Of a stretch of 7,544 bases of DNA, positions 6,211 through 7,544 are shown piece after piece. The DNA is taken from positions 1 through 7,544 of the forward strand of contig DQOE01000334.1 in NCBI GenBank assembly GCA_015658765.1. Reading direction: 5' to 3'. Within the stretch, counting starts at the first letter, position 1. Every line of letters begins with the position of its first letter. Under the pieces are notes generated by a model. That model was not told where the DNA came from, ran no database searches, and saw nothing but the letters and a program-made list of their open reading frames with translations. The position numbers and the translations under genes were made by a program. Source of the stretch: Verrucomicrobiota bacterium. Its GTDB lineage: Bacteria; Verrucomicrobiota; Verrucomicrobiia; Limisphaerales; UBA1096.

Positions 6211-7544
6211 ATGCTCGCTGAGATCGGGCGCATCGTCTCTTTCGGCATCCGCCGTCCCGGCTACGAAGAGGGACTCAAAACCGAGCAGTTCATGCTTGAG
6301 CGCTTCAACGAAATTGGCCTGAGCGATACGCGCCTCGAGCCGGTTCCGGTGAATTATTGGCGACCCGAGATGACCCGCCTCGCCATCGGCGATCCGGCGG
6401 CGGACATTCCCAGCTTCGCCGTGCCATACACCGGCTGGACGGCAGCCGACGGCGCTCGGAGCGGGGCGGTTTACGTTGGAGTTGGCAGCGACGAGGCGTT
6501 CGACGCGACGGATGTCTCCGGCAAAATCGTGGTCGCCGACATGCAGTTTGGCGAACTCAACGCGTCGCACCTCAAGGGCGGCTCGATGTTTATCCACGAT
6601 CCCGGCGACACCATTCCGGACGGCACGCTGCACTGCGCCAACTGGCTGATCCCCAACTTCCGCGCCTACTATGAGTCGTGGAAGCGCGGCGCGAGCGGCT
6701 TCATCGGGCTGTTGGGCGAGATGCCGATCGACGGCTGCGAACTGTACGTGCCGTACGACGGATTCCTCAAAAAAACACCGGCCGCTTGGGTCGGCCGCGA
6801 ACACGCCGAGGCCGTTCGTTCCGGCGCGACCAGCGGCAAGCCGTTCCACTTCACCAGCACGGGGGAGGGTCGCACAGTCGATTCCCACAATGTCGTCGGC
6901 ATCCTGCCCGGCCGCACCGACGAATACATTCTGCTCACGTGCCACCACGACGCCCCGTTCGCTTCCGCGGTGGAGGACGCCTCCGGGCTCTCGGTGCTGC
7001 TGGCGTTGGCGGAGGCATTCGCGCGATCGACGGAACCGCTCGAACGCGGCCTGGTTTTTCTGGCGTCGAGCGGACATTTCCACGGCGGCATCGGCTGCCG
7101 CGAGTTCGTCGGTAAACACCGTGGCGGACTGCTCGAGAAAATTGTCGCAGCTATCGGAGTCGAGCACATTGGAGAGGAGGCGCAGGGCGACGGCAGCGGC
7201 GGCTACGCTAAGACCGGCCAGGCGGAAACCCGCGCGCTCTTCGTGGACAAGACGCCGGAGTTGCTGCGCGTACTCGAGGAGGAAGTGCAGCGCGTCAACC
7301 TCAGTCGCACCCTCGGCGTGGACGCCTACCTGTTTGGTTCAGAACCGCCGTGCGACAGCGCCCCGTTCTTCACCGCCGGCATCCCGTCAGTCTGCCACAT
7401 CAGCGGGCCGCTGTATCTGTTCGACCCGCACGACACCATCGACATGGTGCGACAGGAGGATCTGCCCAAGGTCGCTGAGCTGTTTTACCGAGTCATCCGC
7501 CGGATCGACAGCATCCCTGCATCCGACTTGGCCAAGGGCACAAC
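6211..7544 (+). CDS. Divergent M28-family metallopeptidase, 3' truncated by window
   Basis: The frame stays open from ATG 6211 to the window end (444 full codons). Residues about 226-430 resemble the M28 aminopeptidase catalytic domain: HNVVGILPG, then CHHDAP (His245, Asp247), VEDASG (Asp256), a FLASSGHFHGG segment, VEHIG (Glu318), AGIPSV, and DPHDTID (His407). Canonical M28 enzymes use two zinc ions held by His, bridging Asp, Glu, Asp and His. Here the usual Glu-Glu pair aligns with His289-Phe290 and the later Asp with Glu318, so metal binding is altered or differently arranged. Residues about 75-215 hold a PA-like insert (DVSGKIVVADM). No signal peptide is visible from this start, so it is cytoplasmic unless translated otherwise. 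TTG 6190 is an alternative start. It probably forms an operon with the deacetylase and may trim peptides. Family call good; activity uncertain. Confidence 0.82.
   Translation, partial: MLAEIGRIVSFGIRRPGYEEGLKTEQFMLERFNEIGLSDTRLEPVPVNYWRPEMTRLAIGDPAADIPSFAVPYTGWTAADGARSGAVYVGVGSDEAFDATDVSGKIVVADMQFGELNASHLKGGSMFIHDPGDTIPDGTLHCANWLIPNFRAYYESWKRGASGFIGLLGEMPIDGCELYVPYDGFLKKTPAAWVGREHAEAVRSGATSGKPFHFTSTGEGRTVDSHNVVGILPGRTDEYILLTCHHDAPFASAVEDASGLSVLLALAEAFARSTEPLERGLVFLASSGHFHGGIGCREFVGKHRGGLLEKIVAAIGVEHIGEEAQGDGSGGYAKTGQAETRALFVDKTPELLRVLEEEVQRVNLSRTLGVDAYLFGSEPPCDSAPFFTAGIPSVCHISGPLYLFDPHDTIDMVRQEDLPKVAELFYRVIRRIDSIPASDLAKGT

Noticed and set aside
6208..6215. AGCATGCT palindrome around the M28 ATG as a regulatory hairpin
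   Set aside because: It is an 8-bp self-complementary site with no room for a loop; by itself too short to support a structure.
6451..6470. SGA-containing segments of the M28 protein (DGARSGAV, VRSGATS) as ApbE flavinylation sites
   Set aside because: They lack the Asp three residues before the Ser/Thr expected for the Dxx(S/T)GA(T/S) motif, and the protein has no visible export signal.
6151..7167. Long minus-strand open frame (338 codons) opposite the M28 gene
   Set aside because: It has low-complexity, arginine-rich composition and no recognisable domain, while the plus strand carries conserved M28 motifs throughout; it is the antisense shadow of GC-rich codons.

Overview
The window looks like chromosomal DNA from a moderately GC-rich bacterium of the Planctomycetes-Verrucomicrobia-Chlamydiae group, most likely a verrucomicrobium. 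This is an inference from three things. The first gene ends in a calcium-binding DxDxDGLxDxWE segment plus a C-terminal beta domain typical of secreted proteins in that phylum. There is a Tat-exported Gfo/Idh/MocA oxidoreductase. And an 88-bp palindromic element encodes a 'MECGSP'-type peptide that I remember from verrucomicrobial genomes. No rRNA, tRNA, CRISPR array, insertion sequence or phage gene is visible.

Layout. Left block, plus strand, 1-3679: the 3' part of a secreted kexin-like S8 peptidase (PA and P domains) overlaps by 4 nt an unusual single ORF joining a RidA-like domain to a MobA-like nucleotidyltransferase. That ORF overlaps by 7 nt an apbE gene (FAD:protein FMN transferase). 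The start of apbE carries the palindromic element, translated in frame ahead of the signal-peptide core. Centre, minus strand, 3731-5131: a Tat-exported Gfo/Idh/MocA-type oxidoreductase converges on apbE, with a terminator-like hairpin between them. Right block, plus strand, 5246-7544: after a 114-bp divergent intergenic region comes an exported YdjC/ChbG-like carbohydrate deacetylase, then, 17 nt after its stop, a divergent M28-family metallopeptidase that runs off the window.

How the genes may work together: the right and centre genes suit processing of carbohydrates and peptides from complex organic matter (sugar oxidoreduction, deacetylation of amino sugars, peptide trimming). The left block combines protein degradation with cofactor work (molybdenum nucleotide transfer, protein flavinylation), so its tight overlaps probably reflect transcriptional economy rather than one pathway. 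This is inference.

Most worth checking: the RidA-MobA fusion, in which both halves have altered active sites; the palindromic element inside the apbE reading frame; an in-register A_AAA_AAC heptamer two codons before the deacetylase stop, where a -1 shift would enter the M28 reading frame; and five perfect copies of the 10-bp palindrome CTTGGCCAAG in 7.5 kb. I see no clearly new multi-gene system.
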